Shown here piece by piece: positions 9,994 through 17,382 of a DNA stretch of 64,000 bases (positions are counted from its first letter, which is position 1; each line of letters opens with the position of its first letter). The notes under the pieces were generated by a model. That model was not told the DNA's origin and ran no database searches. It was given only the letters and a program-made list of their open reading frames with translations. The position numbers and the translations under genes were made by a program. Source of the DNA: Paenibacillus_D sp047238105 (lineage in GTDB: Bacteria; Bacillota; Bacilli; Paenibacillales; Paenibacillaceae); the NCBI RefSeq assembly GCF_047238105.1, contig NZ_JBDFMD010000001.1, forward strand, positions 5,332,001 through 5,396,000, in the 5' to 3' direction.

Positions 9994-11358
9994 ATGAGCA
10001 AGCAGCAACCTAACATAATCGTCTTCTTCACGGATCAGCAGCGATGGGATACGACCGGGCTACACGGCAACCCGCTCGGTCTGACGCCCAATCTGGATCG
10101 TATGGCGGCCGGCGGCGTGCATGCGCCCTACGCCTTTACCTGCCAGCCGGTCTGCGGTCCGGCCCGCGCCTGCATGCAGACGGGCCTGTACGGGACCGCT
10201 AACGGCAGCTACCGGAACGGCATCCCGCTGTCCCCGGAGCTGCCGACGCTGGCCCACTATTTCAATGATGCCGGCTATGATACCGCCTATATCGGCAAGT
10301 GGCACCTGGCGGAGACCGGCATACAGCCGGTCCCCGAGCCGCTGCGGGGCGGTTACCGCTATTGGCTGGCCTCCGACACGCTGGAGCATACGTCGGATGC
10401 GTACCGGACGCGGCTGTTCGACAACGACAATCAGCCGGTCGATCTGCCGGGCTACCGGGTCGACGCCTGCGCCGATGCCGCGATCCGATACGTGGACAGC
10501 CGGCGGGACGCAGCGGAGCCATTCTTCCTGTTCCTGTCCTTCCTGGAGCCGCATCATCAGAACCATCGCGACGATTATCCTGCTCCCGATGTCTATAGAG
10601 GACGCTACACCAGCGCTTATGTGCCGCCTGATCTGGCGGCGCTGGGCGGTACGGCGCATCAGCATCTGGACGGGTATTACGGCATGGTCAAGCGGCTGGA
10701 TGAAGCGCTCGGCCGCCTGCTCGATGCGCTCAAGAGCCTTGGCATGCTAGACAATACGGTGGTGCTGTTCACCTCCGATCACGGCTGCCACTTCAAGACG
10801 CGCAACGGCGAATACAAGCGCTCGGCGCATGAGAGCTCGATCCGCGTGCCGCTGGCCGTCTCCGGCGGGAGCTTCCGGGGCGGCGGACGGCTGGATGAGC
10901 TCGTCAGCCTGATCGATATCCCGCCGACGCTGCTCGATGCCGCCGGCATCCCGGTGCCGCCACAGATGCAAGGCCGCTCGATGCTGCCGCTGCTGCGGGG
11001 CGGCGAAGGGACGGTGGACTGGCCCGAGGAAGTGTTTGTCCAGATCAGCGAATCCCAGGTCGGGCGCGCCGTCCGGACCAAACGATGGAAATACGGAGTT
11101 ACGGCGGCTGATAAGCACCCGGTAAACGACAGCGGCTCGGATCGCTATGAAGAGCAGTATCTGTATGATCTCGAGGCCGATCCCTATGAGCTGGTCAATC
11201 TGATCAACCGCGAGTCGCACCGGGAGGTGGCCAAAGTCATGAAGAGCCGCCTGCTCCGGCGCATGACCGAAGCCGGCGAGTCCGCGCCTGTCATTGCCGA
11301 TTGCGAAGAGCGGGTCGCTGATTATCGGGCCATCACCCAGGAAGACATCTACCAGTAA
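9994..11358 (+). CDS. Type I sulfatase, CxPAR type (sulfatase 1)
   Basis: 454 residues. Hydrolyses a sulfate ester on an imported oligosaccharide (role inferred). The metal-site start is IIVFFTDQQ, the formylglycine signature is C54-G-P-A-R58, the active-site motif is IGKWHLAE and the second metal motif is TSDHGCHF. The protein starts directly with the catalytic domain (MSKQQPNIIVFF), with no signal peptide, so it is cytoplasmic. The cysteine must be oxidised to formylglycine; a matching activating enzyme is encoded at 58492-59469. The next sulfatase begins 21 bases after the stop, and a GH29 fucosidase follows that, so the three genes form one transcription unit closed by the terminator at 14138-14168. 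Confidence 0.93.
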   Translation: MSKQQPNIIVFFTDQQRWDTTGLHGNPLGLTPNLDRMAAGGVHAPYAFTCQPVCGPARACMQTGLYGTANGSYRNGIPLSPELPTLAHYFNDAGYDTAYIGKWHLAETGIQPVPEPLRGGYRYWLASDTLEHTSDAYRTRLFDNDNQPVDLPGYRVDACADAAIRYVDSRRDAAEPFFLFLSFLEPHHQNHRDDYPAPDVYRGRYTSAYVPPDLAALGGTAHQHLDGYYGMVKRLDEALGRLLDALKSLGMLDNTVVLFTSDHGCHFKTRNGEYKRSAHESSIRVPLAVSGGSFRGGGRLDELVSLIDIPPTLLDAAGIPVPPQMQGRSMLPLLRGGEGTVDWPEEVFVQISESQVGRAVRTKRWKYGVTAADKHPVNDSGSDRYEEQYLYDLEADPYELVNLINRESHREVAKVMKSRLLRRMTEAGESAPVIADCEERVADYRAITQEDIYQ

Positions 11359-11379
11359 CTCCGGAAACGAGGCGAAGCT

Positions 11380-12819
11380 ATGAAATCCAAGAAACCGAAC
11401 ATCCTGCTGTTTATGACCGACCAGCAGCATGTCGAGACGGTCGGCAAGAGCAAGCTGTGCCGGACGCCGAGAATCGACGCGCTGATGGAGCAGTCGGTGG
11501 TGTTCTCCAATGCATATACCAATTGTCCGATGTGCACGCCGGCCCGGACGTCAGCGATGACCGGCCTGCATCCGCATCAGCACCTGATCATCCAGAATGC
11601 GCACTCCAAGATGGCGTTCCGCAACAAGCTGGACCCGGAGGTGGACACCATCGGCGATGCCATGCAGGAGCAGGGCTATACGACGGTGCAGGCGGGCAAA
11701 TGGCATATCGGCGATTCGCAGCCGCAGGAGCATGGCTTCCGGCACAGGCTGCAGCTGCGCTCCGGGCCGCAGGACACGGGACGAACAGACCGGATCCTGC
11801 TGCAGGACCGCTATGGCGAGCACACGATCGCCTCCACGCAGAGCTTCCCGGCAGGGGAGAGCGAGGTGTTCCGCCTGGCGGAGTCGGTCAACGACTGGCT
11901 GGACGGCTATGCGGACGAGGCGGCAGGAGAAGGAGAGAAGCAGCCGTTCTTCATGTTTGCCTCCTGTATCGAGCCCCATGTGCCATGGAACGTCCCGGAG
12001 CCGTATGCATCCATGTACGACCCGGCGGAGCTGGAGGAGTGGGACAATTACCGCGACGATTACGCCGGCAAGCCGATGACGTTCGCCAAGCACTACTACG
12101 ACGTCAATTTCCTGCGCATCCGCAACGACTGGCCGATGATGGCCAAGGCGCTGGCCAAGTACTACGGGATGGTCACGATGATCGACGACGCGTTCGGCCT
12201 GATCCTGGATAAGCTGGAGGCGCGCGGCCTGCTGGACGATACGATCATCCTCTTCACCAGCGATCACGGCGAGATGATGGGCCGCCACGGCCTGATCGGC
12301 AAAAACGAGCTGCTGCAGGACGATCTGATCCGGATTCCGTTCTTAGCCTATGCCAAGGGGCAGTTCCCGCCTCGCACGGTGCCGCATCCGCTGCTGTTGA
12401 CCGATCTGTTCAACACGATACTGGAGCTTGCGGGCGGAGCTGCCCGCGAGCAGCTCGACAGCCTGAGCTTTGCACCGCTTCTGAGGGGCGGGGATCAGCC
12501 GCCCCGCGCAGAAGTGGTCATGCAGCATCACGGGGCGACGATCAATCTGAATGTCATCCGCGGCATTCGGACCGAACGCTACAAGTATGTGTTCCGTCCG
12601 CATGAGATCGACGAGTTCTATGATCTGGCAGAGGACCCTTGGGAGCGCAACAACCGGATCGGCGATCCACAGGTCCGCGAGGTCATCTGGGAGCTGAGAG
12701 AGCGGCTGCTGGCCTGGGCGAAGCGCACAGCGGACTTTGCCCATGATGGGATGCAGCGTTCATTTGCCAATCCCGAAGCGATCGAGTTTCAAACGGAAGG
12801 AAGGTTGGTAGCAGAATGA
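11380..12819 (+). CDS. Type I sulfatase, CxPAR type (sulfatase 2)
   Basis: 479 residues, no signal peptide. Key residues: LFMTDQQ near the N-terminus, C52-T-P-A-R56 as the formylglycine site, AGKWHIGD as the active-site lysine/histidine motif, and TSDHGEMMG as the distal metal motif. The stop codon overlaps the start of the downstream alpha-fucosidase by four bases (ATGA), which indicates translational coupling. A shared substrate is therefore likely: a sulfated fucose residue or its neighbour would be desulfated before the fucosidase acts. This link is inferred from the coupling and was not tested. Confidence 0.93.
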   Translation: MKSKKPNILLFMTDQQHVETVGKSKLCRTPRIDALMEQSVVFSNAYTNCPMCTPARTSAMTGLHPHQHLIIQNAHSKMAFRNKLDPEVDTIGDAMQEQGYTTVQAGKWHIGDSQPQEHGFRHRLQLRSGPQDTGRTDRILLQDRYGEHTIASTQSFPAGESEVFRLAESVNDWLDGYADEAAGEGEKQPFFMFASCIEPHVPWNVPEPYASMYDPAELEEWDNYRDDYAGKPMTFAKHYYDVNFLRIRNDWPMMAKALAKYYGMVTMIDDAFGLILDKLEARGLLDDTIILFTSDHGEMMGRHGLIGKNELLQDDLIRIPFLAYAKGQFPPRTVPHPLLLTDLFNTILELAGGAAREQLDSLSFAPLLRGGDQPPRAEVVMQHHGATINLNVIRGIRTERYKYVFRPHEIDEFYDLAEDPWERNNRIGDPQVREVIWELRERLLAWAKRTADFAHDGMQRSFANPEAIEFQTEGRLVAE

Positions 12820-14114
12820 TGCAGCAATGGTTCAGAGATGCCAAGCTCGGCATCTCGTTGCACTGGGGAATCTATGCGGTGAAGGGTGTCCCGGAGTCGT
12901 GGTCGTTCTTCAACGGCAAGCTGACTTATGAAGAATATATGGCGCAATGCGAAGGCTTCACGGCCAGCCGGTACGATCCGGCTGCCTGGGCCGAGCTGTT
13001 CGCCAAGGCCGGAGCGAGGTATGCGGTGCTGACGGCCAAGCACCACGACGGGGTAGCGATGTGGGACACGGATGTGAGCGAGCTGAGCGTCGTCAAGCAG
13101 ACGCCGGCGGCCCGCGATCTGATCGGCCCCTACTGCGAGGCGATGCGGCGCCAGGGACTCAAGGTCGGCTTGTACTTCTCGCATCTGGACTGGTCGCATC
13201 CGGACTATCCGTCCATCTACAATCCGAACCAGCTGAAGCAGATGGCGCAAGGGACGTTCAAGCCGAATCCCTATGTCACGCCGGCGGATGGGGCCATGCA
13301 TATGGACAGATGGGAATCGTTCCTGCGCTTCCACCGGGCGCAGCTGAAGGAGCTGATGACCCGCTACGGTCCGATCGACACGCTGACCTTCGACGGCGAC
13401 TGGGAGCGCTCGAGCGAGCAATGGCGGATGGCCGAGCTCCGGGAGCAGCTGCATGAGTGGAACCCGGAGGTTGTGCTGAACTCCAGGATGTGCGGCATGG
13501 GCGACTTCGAGACGCCGGAGCAAGGGATCCCGATCATCCCGGCTGCGAAGGAATGGGAATTCTGGTTCACGGTCAACGATTCGTGGGGCTATCAGCCGCA
13601 TGATCAGAATTACAAATCCACCCGCCAGATCATCCGCATGTTCGCGGACTGCATCGGCATGGGCGGCAATGTGCTGATCAATGTAGCTCCGCTGGAAGAC
13701 GGTACGATCGATCCCGAGCAGGAGAAGCGTCTGCTGGAGCTCGGAGCGTGGATCGAGCCCCGTCAGGAGGCGATCTACGGTACGGTGGCAGGTCTGCCGC
13801 TCGGCCACTTCGGCGGCGCTTCGACGCTGTCGAAGGACCGGACGGTGCTGTACTTGTTCTACTATGACCGACCGCTCGAAGCACTGCCGCTAAAGGGCCT
13901 GTACAATGAGGTGCGCAGCATCCAGGTGCTCGGGAGCGGGCGCGAGCTGAGCTGGCAGAAGATCGGCGGCGCGCCGTGGCTGAACATCCCCGGCATCCTG
14001 TGGATCGATCTGCCGGAGGACGCCTGCGACGACCGGGCGACCGTCCTGCGGGTAGAGCTCGAAGGCGAGCTGAAGCTGTACACCGGGGCTGGCGAAGCGA
14101 TAAGCGTCAACTGA
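12816..14114 (+). CDS. GH29 alpha-L-fucosidase, cytoplasmic
   Basis: 432 residues. The N-terminus WFRDAKLGISLHWGIYAV and the motif YAVLTAKHHDGVAMWDT are typical of GH29, a retaining alpha-L-fucosidase family. The likely nucleophile is D193 in LTFDGDWE. The family commonly has 400-500 residues plus a C-terminal beta-sandwich; this one is near the short end, with the sandwich starting around residue 335. There is no signal peptide, so it acts inside the cell on imported oligosaccharides. It overlaps the upstream sulfatase by four bases. It is the clearest hint in the window about sugar composition: fucose, or a fucose-like 6-deoxy sugar. Specificity for the linkage cannot be read from sequence. 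Confidence 0.93.
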   Translation: MMQQWFRDAKLGISLHWGIYAVKGVPESWSFFNGKLTYEEYMAQCEGFTASRYDPAAWAELFAKAGARYAVLTAKHHDGVAMWDTDVSELSVVKQTPAARDLIGPYCEAMRRQGLKVGLYFSHLDWSHPDYPSIYNPNQLKQMAQGTFKPNPYVTPADGAMHMDRWESFLRFHRAQLKELMTRYGPIDTLTFDGDWERSSEQWRMAELREQLHEWNPEVVLNSRMCGMGDFETPEQGIPIIPAAKEWEFWFTVNDSWGYQPHDQNYKSTRQIIRMFADCIGMGGNVLINVAPLEDGTIDPEQEKRLLELGAWIEPRQEAIYGTVAGLPLGHFGGASTLSKDRTVLYLFYYDRPLEALPLKGLYNEVRSIQVLGSGRELSWQKIGGAPWLNIPGILWIDLPEDACDDRATVLRVELEGELKLYTGAGEAISVN

Positions 14115-14137
14115 GCTTTTGTATTTCAAGAGTTTTG

Positions 14138-14168
14138 AAGCAGGGGGGTATGCTCCCCTGCTTTTTCT
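14138..14168 (+). terminator. Rho-independent terminator after the fucosidase
   Basis: The stem AGCAGGGG pairs with CCCCTGCT around a short loop and is followed by TTTTT. It sits 24 bases after the fucosidase stop codon and closes the 9994-14114 operon. Confidence 0.82.
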
Positions 14169-14227
14169 ATGATCTGCGGTGCTGCACATCTGAATATCGT
14201 CCATGGCAAAGGGGACGGGGGGAAATC

Positions 14228-14233
14228 TATAAT
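14228..14233 (+). promoter_or_regulatory. Candidate -10 box upstream of sulfatase 3
   Basis: A TATAAT hexamer lies 39 bases before the start codon, after a terminator. No convincing -35 element is seen at the right distance. Confidence 0.35.
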
Positions 14234-14271
14234 GAAAATAACCTGACACCAGCGACGAAGGGAGAATCAGC

Positions 14272-15783
14272 ATGTCAACGAACCAACCCTTAAACCTATT
14301 GATGATTATAACGGACCAGCAGAGGGCCGATTCGATCCAGGCTTACGGCAACCCGCTGGTCCATACGCCTCATCTGGACCGGCTGGCTGCCTCCGGCATC
14401 CGCTATGATCGCGCTTACTGCGAAAGTCCGGAGTGCTGCCCGGCCCGCTCGATGATCTTCAGCGGCCAATGGGGCCATCAGACGGGCAATCTGGGCAACG
14501 GCTTCGTCAGGAAGCTGGACGCTACCTTGGCCGACAAGCTTAATGAAGCGGGCTACTGGACCGAATATGCCGGCAAGATGCATGCCTATCCGAAGGAGAA
14601 TACCTGGGGCTTCCAAAAGGTGCACCGTTCGGAGGAGTGCTGGCCGCCGGAGGAGGATGACTTTGCGAAGTACATTGCCGATCAGGGGCTGGATTGGGTC
14701 TATGAGCCGAGCGGCATCCGTCACGAGTATTACTATGTCCCTCAGGCATCGCAGGTGCCGGACCGGCATCATAACACGACCTGGGTCGGCAACCGGACGG
14801 TGGAATTTCTGGAGCATGCTTCCGCCGAGCAGCCGTGGTGCTTCGTGGCGTCGTTCATCAAGCCGCATCCGCCGTTTGATCCGACTACGCCATATCTGAA
14901 CCTGTACGATCCGGCGGACATGCCGCTTCCCGTCCGGACAGCTGCCGACAGGGACGGGATGTGGCCGCTGCAGCAGGCTCAGAACTATGCCAAGTGGACC
15001 GAGCAGACGGACGATAATATGGCCCGGCTGATCAAGGCGGCTTACTACGCTTCGGTTACCCAGATCGATACGCAGATCGGCCGGATTCTGGATAGACTGG
15101 AGGAGCAGGGCCTGCGGGAGAACACGCTGATCCTGTTCGTGTCCGATCACGGTGAGATGCTGGGCGACCACTATCAGTGGGGGAAGCGCTCGTACTATAA
15201 CGGCTCGAGCCGTATCCCGTTCCTGCTCTCCTGCCCGGGCCGGCTGCCCGAGGGCGTGGTCAGCGAGGACCTGATCGGCCATCGCGATATCGCGCCGACG
15301 CTGCTCGATGCGGCCGGCCTGACGATCAATCCCGAGGCATGGGCAGGCGACAGCCTGCTGCCCAGGGCGACAGGACGCACAGACTATCCGTGGCGGGAAG
15401 TGACGTTCGGCGAGCTGATGACGGACACCTATCATCTGATGGAGAGCGGGGAGAGGGAGAAGCTCGCTTCTATCTATATGGTCGCCGACAGACGGTGGAA
15501 GTATATCTATTCGCCCAATGGCGGGACGGAGCATCTGTTTGATCTCGATCAGGATCCGGATGAACTGAACAGTCTGCATCACGAGCCCGCTGCTGCAGAT
15601 GTCAAGCAGCGGCTGCGCAGCGAGCTGGTGCAATTTTACCGGAGCGTGGGCTTCTCTCCGGCACTGAATGAGGCGGGCACTGACCTGCAGCGTGTTCCTT
15701 TGACCGAGGTGCCGACGATGCGCAACCGTCAATACTCGCCTTATGATCCCCATCACCTGGAGCGCAGAAGCGGACGTAACTGA
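14272..15783 (+). CDS. Type I sulfatase, CxPAR type (sulfatase 3)
   Basis: 503 residues, no signal peptide (MSTNQPLNLLMIITDQQRAD). The formylglycine signature is C55-C56-P-A-R59; the cysteine that fits CxPxR is C55, so the position between it and proline is another cysteine. The active-site motif is AGKMHAYP, with methionine where many family members have tryptophan, and the distal metal motif is VSDHGEMLGD. It is a close paralogue of the sulfatase at 51634-53142, with long identical runs such as IADQGLDWVYEPSGIRHEYY, so the two probably arose by duplication inside this locus and act on related positions. It begins a two-gene unit with sulfatase 4. Confidence 0.93.
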   Translation: MSTNQPLNLLMIITDQQRADSIQAYGNPLVHTPHLDRLAASGIRYDRAYCESPECCPARSMIFSGQWGHQTGNLGNGFVRKLDATLADKLNEAGYWTEYAGKMHAYPKENTWGFQKVHRSEECWPPEEDDFAKYIADQGLDWVYEPSGIRHEYYYVPQASQVPDRHHNTTWVGNRTVEFLEHASAEQPWCFVASFIKPHPPFDPTTPYLNLYDPADMPLPVRTAADRDGMWPLQQAQNYAKWTEQTDDNMARLIKAAYYASVTQIDTQIGRILDRLEEQGLRENTLILFVSDHGEMLGDHYQWGKRSYYNGSSRIPFLLSCPGRLPEGVVSEDLIGHRDIAPTLLDAAGLTINPEAWAGDSLLPRATGRTDYPWREVTFGELMTDTYHLMESGEREKLASIYMVADRRWKYIYSPNGGTEHLFDLDQDPDELNSLHHEPAAADVKQRLRSELVQFYRSVGFSPALNEAGTDLQRVPLTEVPTMRNRQYSPYDPHHLERRSGRN

Positions 15784-15790
15784 GGGAGGA

Positions 15791-15814
15791 GACGGGCCTG
15801 GAAGCAGGCCCGTC
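15791..15814 (+). other. Perfect 10-bp intercistronic hairpin
   Basis: GACGGGCCTG (15791-15800) and CAGGCCCGTC (15805-15814) form a perfect stem with loop GAAG, between sulfatases 3 and 4 and just upstream of the ribosome binding site AAAGGGAGG. No T tract follows, so it is more likely an mRNA stability or processing element than a terminator. Confidence 0.55.
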
Positions 15815-15837
15815 CAGATCGAAAGGGAGGCTGCACG

Positions 15838-17283
15838 ATGAGCAAACCGAATATATTATGGTTCTGTACAGACCAGCAGCGATACGACACGATCCATGCA
15901 CTGGGCAATGCAAGCATCCGTACGCCGGCTCTGGACGCGTTATGCGCCAGAGGCGTCGCCTTTACCCGCACGTACTGCCAGAGCCCGGTATGTACGCCGA
16001 GCCGGGCGAGCTTCCTGACGGGCCTGCACCCGAGCTCCATCCATGTCAACCGCAATGGCAACGGTTACTTTCCTGACGGTGTCCCGCTCGTGACGACGCG
16101 GCTGGCGCAGGCGGGCTATTATGGCGGCTTGATCGGCAAGCTCCATCTGGCCTCGGGTTATGACGGCGTGGAAGCGAGACGCGATGACGGGTATACCGAG
16201 TTTTATTACAGCCATAGTCCGGTTGCCGGATTCGGCAAGGGCAGCGATTACCTCGATTGGGTCGTCGAGCAGGGAAGTCACCCCGACGAGATCTTCGAGA
16301 CAGGCAAGGACGGACAGTACACGCGATACAGACACGACATGCCGGAGCATCTCCATCAGAGTGTCTGGTGCGCCGAGCGGGCCAGATCGTTCATCGCTTC
16401 CCGCCAGTCTGAGCCTGGGCCCTGGATGCTCAGCATCAATACCTTCGATCCGCATCCGCCCTTTGACGCTCCCGCTGCTTATGAAGCAAGATATGACGAG
16501 AAGGAGCTTCCCGGCCCGCTTTTCGGACCGGACGATTTGCAGCAGCAGGAGCGGCTTCGGAAGGCGTACCACGGCTGCAAGCATCCAAAGGCGCCGGACG
16601 GAGAGACCAGACGCATGATGGCATCCTACTACGGCATGATCGAATTGATCGATGCGCAATTTGGCCGGATCGTGGATACGCTGGAGAAGACGGGGCAACT
16701 GGACAATACGATCATCATTTTCATGTCCGATCACGGCGAGATGCTGGGGGACCATGGACTCAGCCAGAAGGGCTGCCGCTTCTATGAGGGCGCCGTACGC
16801 GTACCCTTGATCGTCTCCTGGCCCGGCGGCGGCGTCCGCAAGGGAGAGGTGAACGACCAACTGATGGCTTTGCTGGATATTGCGCCGACGCTGTGCGAGC
16901 TTACAGGTGTGGAGTCCGGCCTTATGCATGGCCGCTCTTTTGCTTCCCTGCTGACGCAGCCCAGGGAGGAGCAGTCGGTCCACCGCACGTCGGTCCGGTC
17001 GGAATACTATGATGCGGTGACGGAGCGCGACGAGCGAGGGGAAATCGCGGAGACCAAGACTCCGAGTCTGGCCACGATGTTCTGTGACGGCCGCTACAAG
17101 CTGACCGTCTATCACCATATCGACGAGGGCGAGCTCTACGATCTGGAGACAGATCCGGGAGAGTTCGACAATCTGTGGAACAAGCCGGCTTATCTGGAGC
17201 TGCAGACGACACTGCTGAAGCGGAGCTTCGACGAGAGCATGGTCATCATGGACCAAGGGCCCCCCAAGGTGCATCCTTATTAG
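15838..17283 (+). CDS. Type I sulfatase, CxPSR type (sulfatase 4)
   Basis: 481 residues, cytoplasmic (starts MSKPNILWFCTDQQRYD). The formylglycine site is C52-T-P-S-R56, the sequence most often seen in sulfatases of this family. The active-site motif is IGKLHLAS and the distal metal motif is MSDHGEMLGDHG. It follows sulfatase 3 after a 54-base gap holding a hairpin. The next gene, a GH2 enzyme, starts a new unit behind a LacI-type operator, so this gene is the last of its own operon. Substrate position unknown. Confidence 0.93.
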   Translation: MSKPNILWFCTDQQRYDTIHALGNASIRTPALDALCARGVAFTRTYCQSPVCTPSRASFLTGLHPSSIHVNRNGNGYFPDGVPLVTTRLAQAGYYGGLIGKLHLASGYDGVEARRDDGYTEFYYSHSPVAGFGKGSDYLDWVVEQGSHPDEIFETGKDGQYTRYRHDMPEHLHQSVWCAERARSFIASRQSEPGPWMLSINTFDPHPPFDAPAAYEARYDEKELPGPLFGPDDLQQQERLRKAYHGCKHPKAPDGETRRMMASYYGMIELIDAQFGRIVDTLEKTGQLDNTIIIFMSDHGEMLGDHGLSQKGCRFYEGAVRVPLIVSWPGGGVRKGEVNDQLMALLDIAPTLCELTGVESGLMHGRSFASLLTQPREEQSVHRTSVRSEYYDAVTERDERGEIAETKTPSLATMFCDGRYKLTVYHHIDEGELYDLETDPGEFDNLWNKPAYLELQTTLLKRSFDESMVIMDQGPPKVHPY

Positions 17284-17284
17284 C

Positions 17285-17313
17285 TTGCACAGGAGAAAAA
17301 GCTATGGTAGGAT
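17285..17313 (+). promoter_or_regulatory. Candidate sigma-A promoter of the GH2/sulfatase 5 unit
   Basis: The -35 candidate TTGCAC (17285-17290) and -10 candidate TAGGAT (17308-17313) are 17 bases apart. The operator palindrome begins 7 bases after the -10 box, the same layout as at the permease promoter. Confidence 0.5.
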
Positions 17314-17320
17314 AAGGTTA

Positions 17321-17333
17321 CGAAAGACTTTCG
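17321..17333 (+). promoter_or_regulatory. LacI-type operator palindrome CGAAAGACTTTCG
   Basis: CGAAAG-A-CTTTCG is a perfect palindrome about a central base, inside a longer TTACGAAAG...CTTTCGTTAA context. The same 13-mer (or its reverse complement) occurs at 21468-21480 and 41909-41921, and a degenerate copy lies at the lacI-type gene's promoter. It is placed at the predicted transcription start, where a bound repressor would block transcription. Confidence 0.75.
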
Positions 17334-17382
17334 TTAAATTAAGATTTGCTATCATACCTACGGACAAAAGGGAGAATTATGA

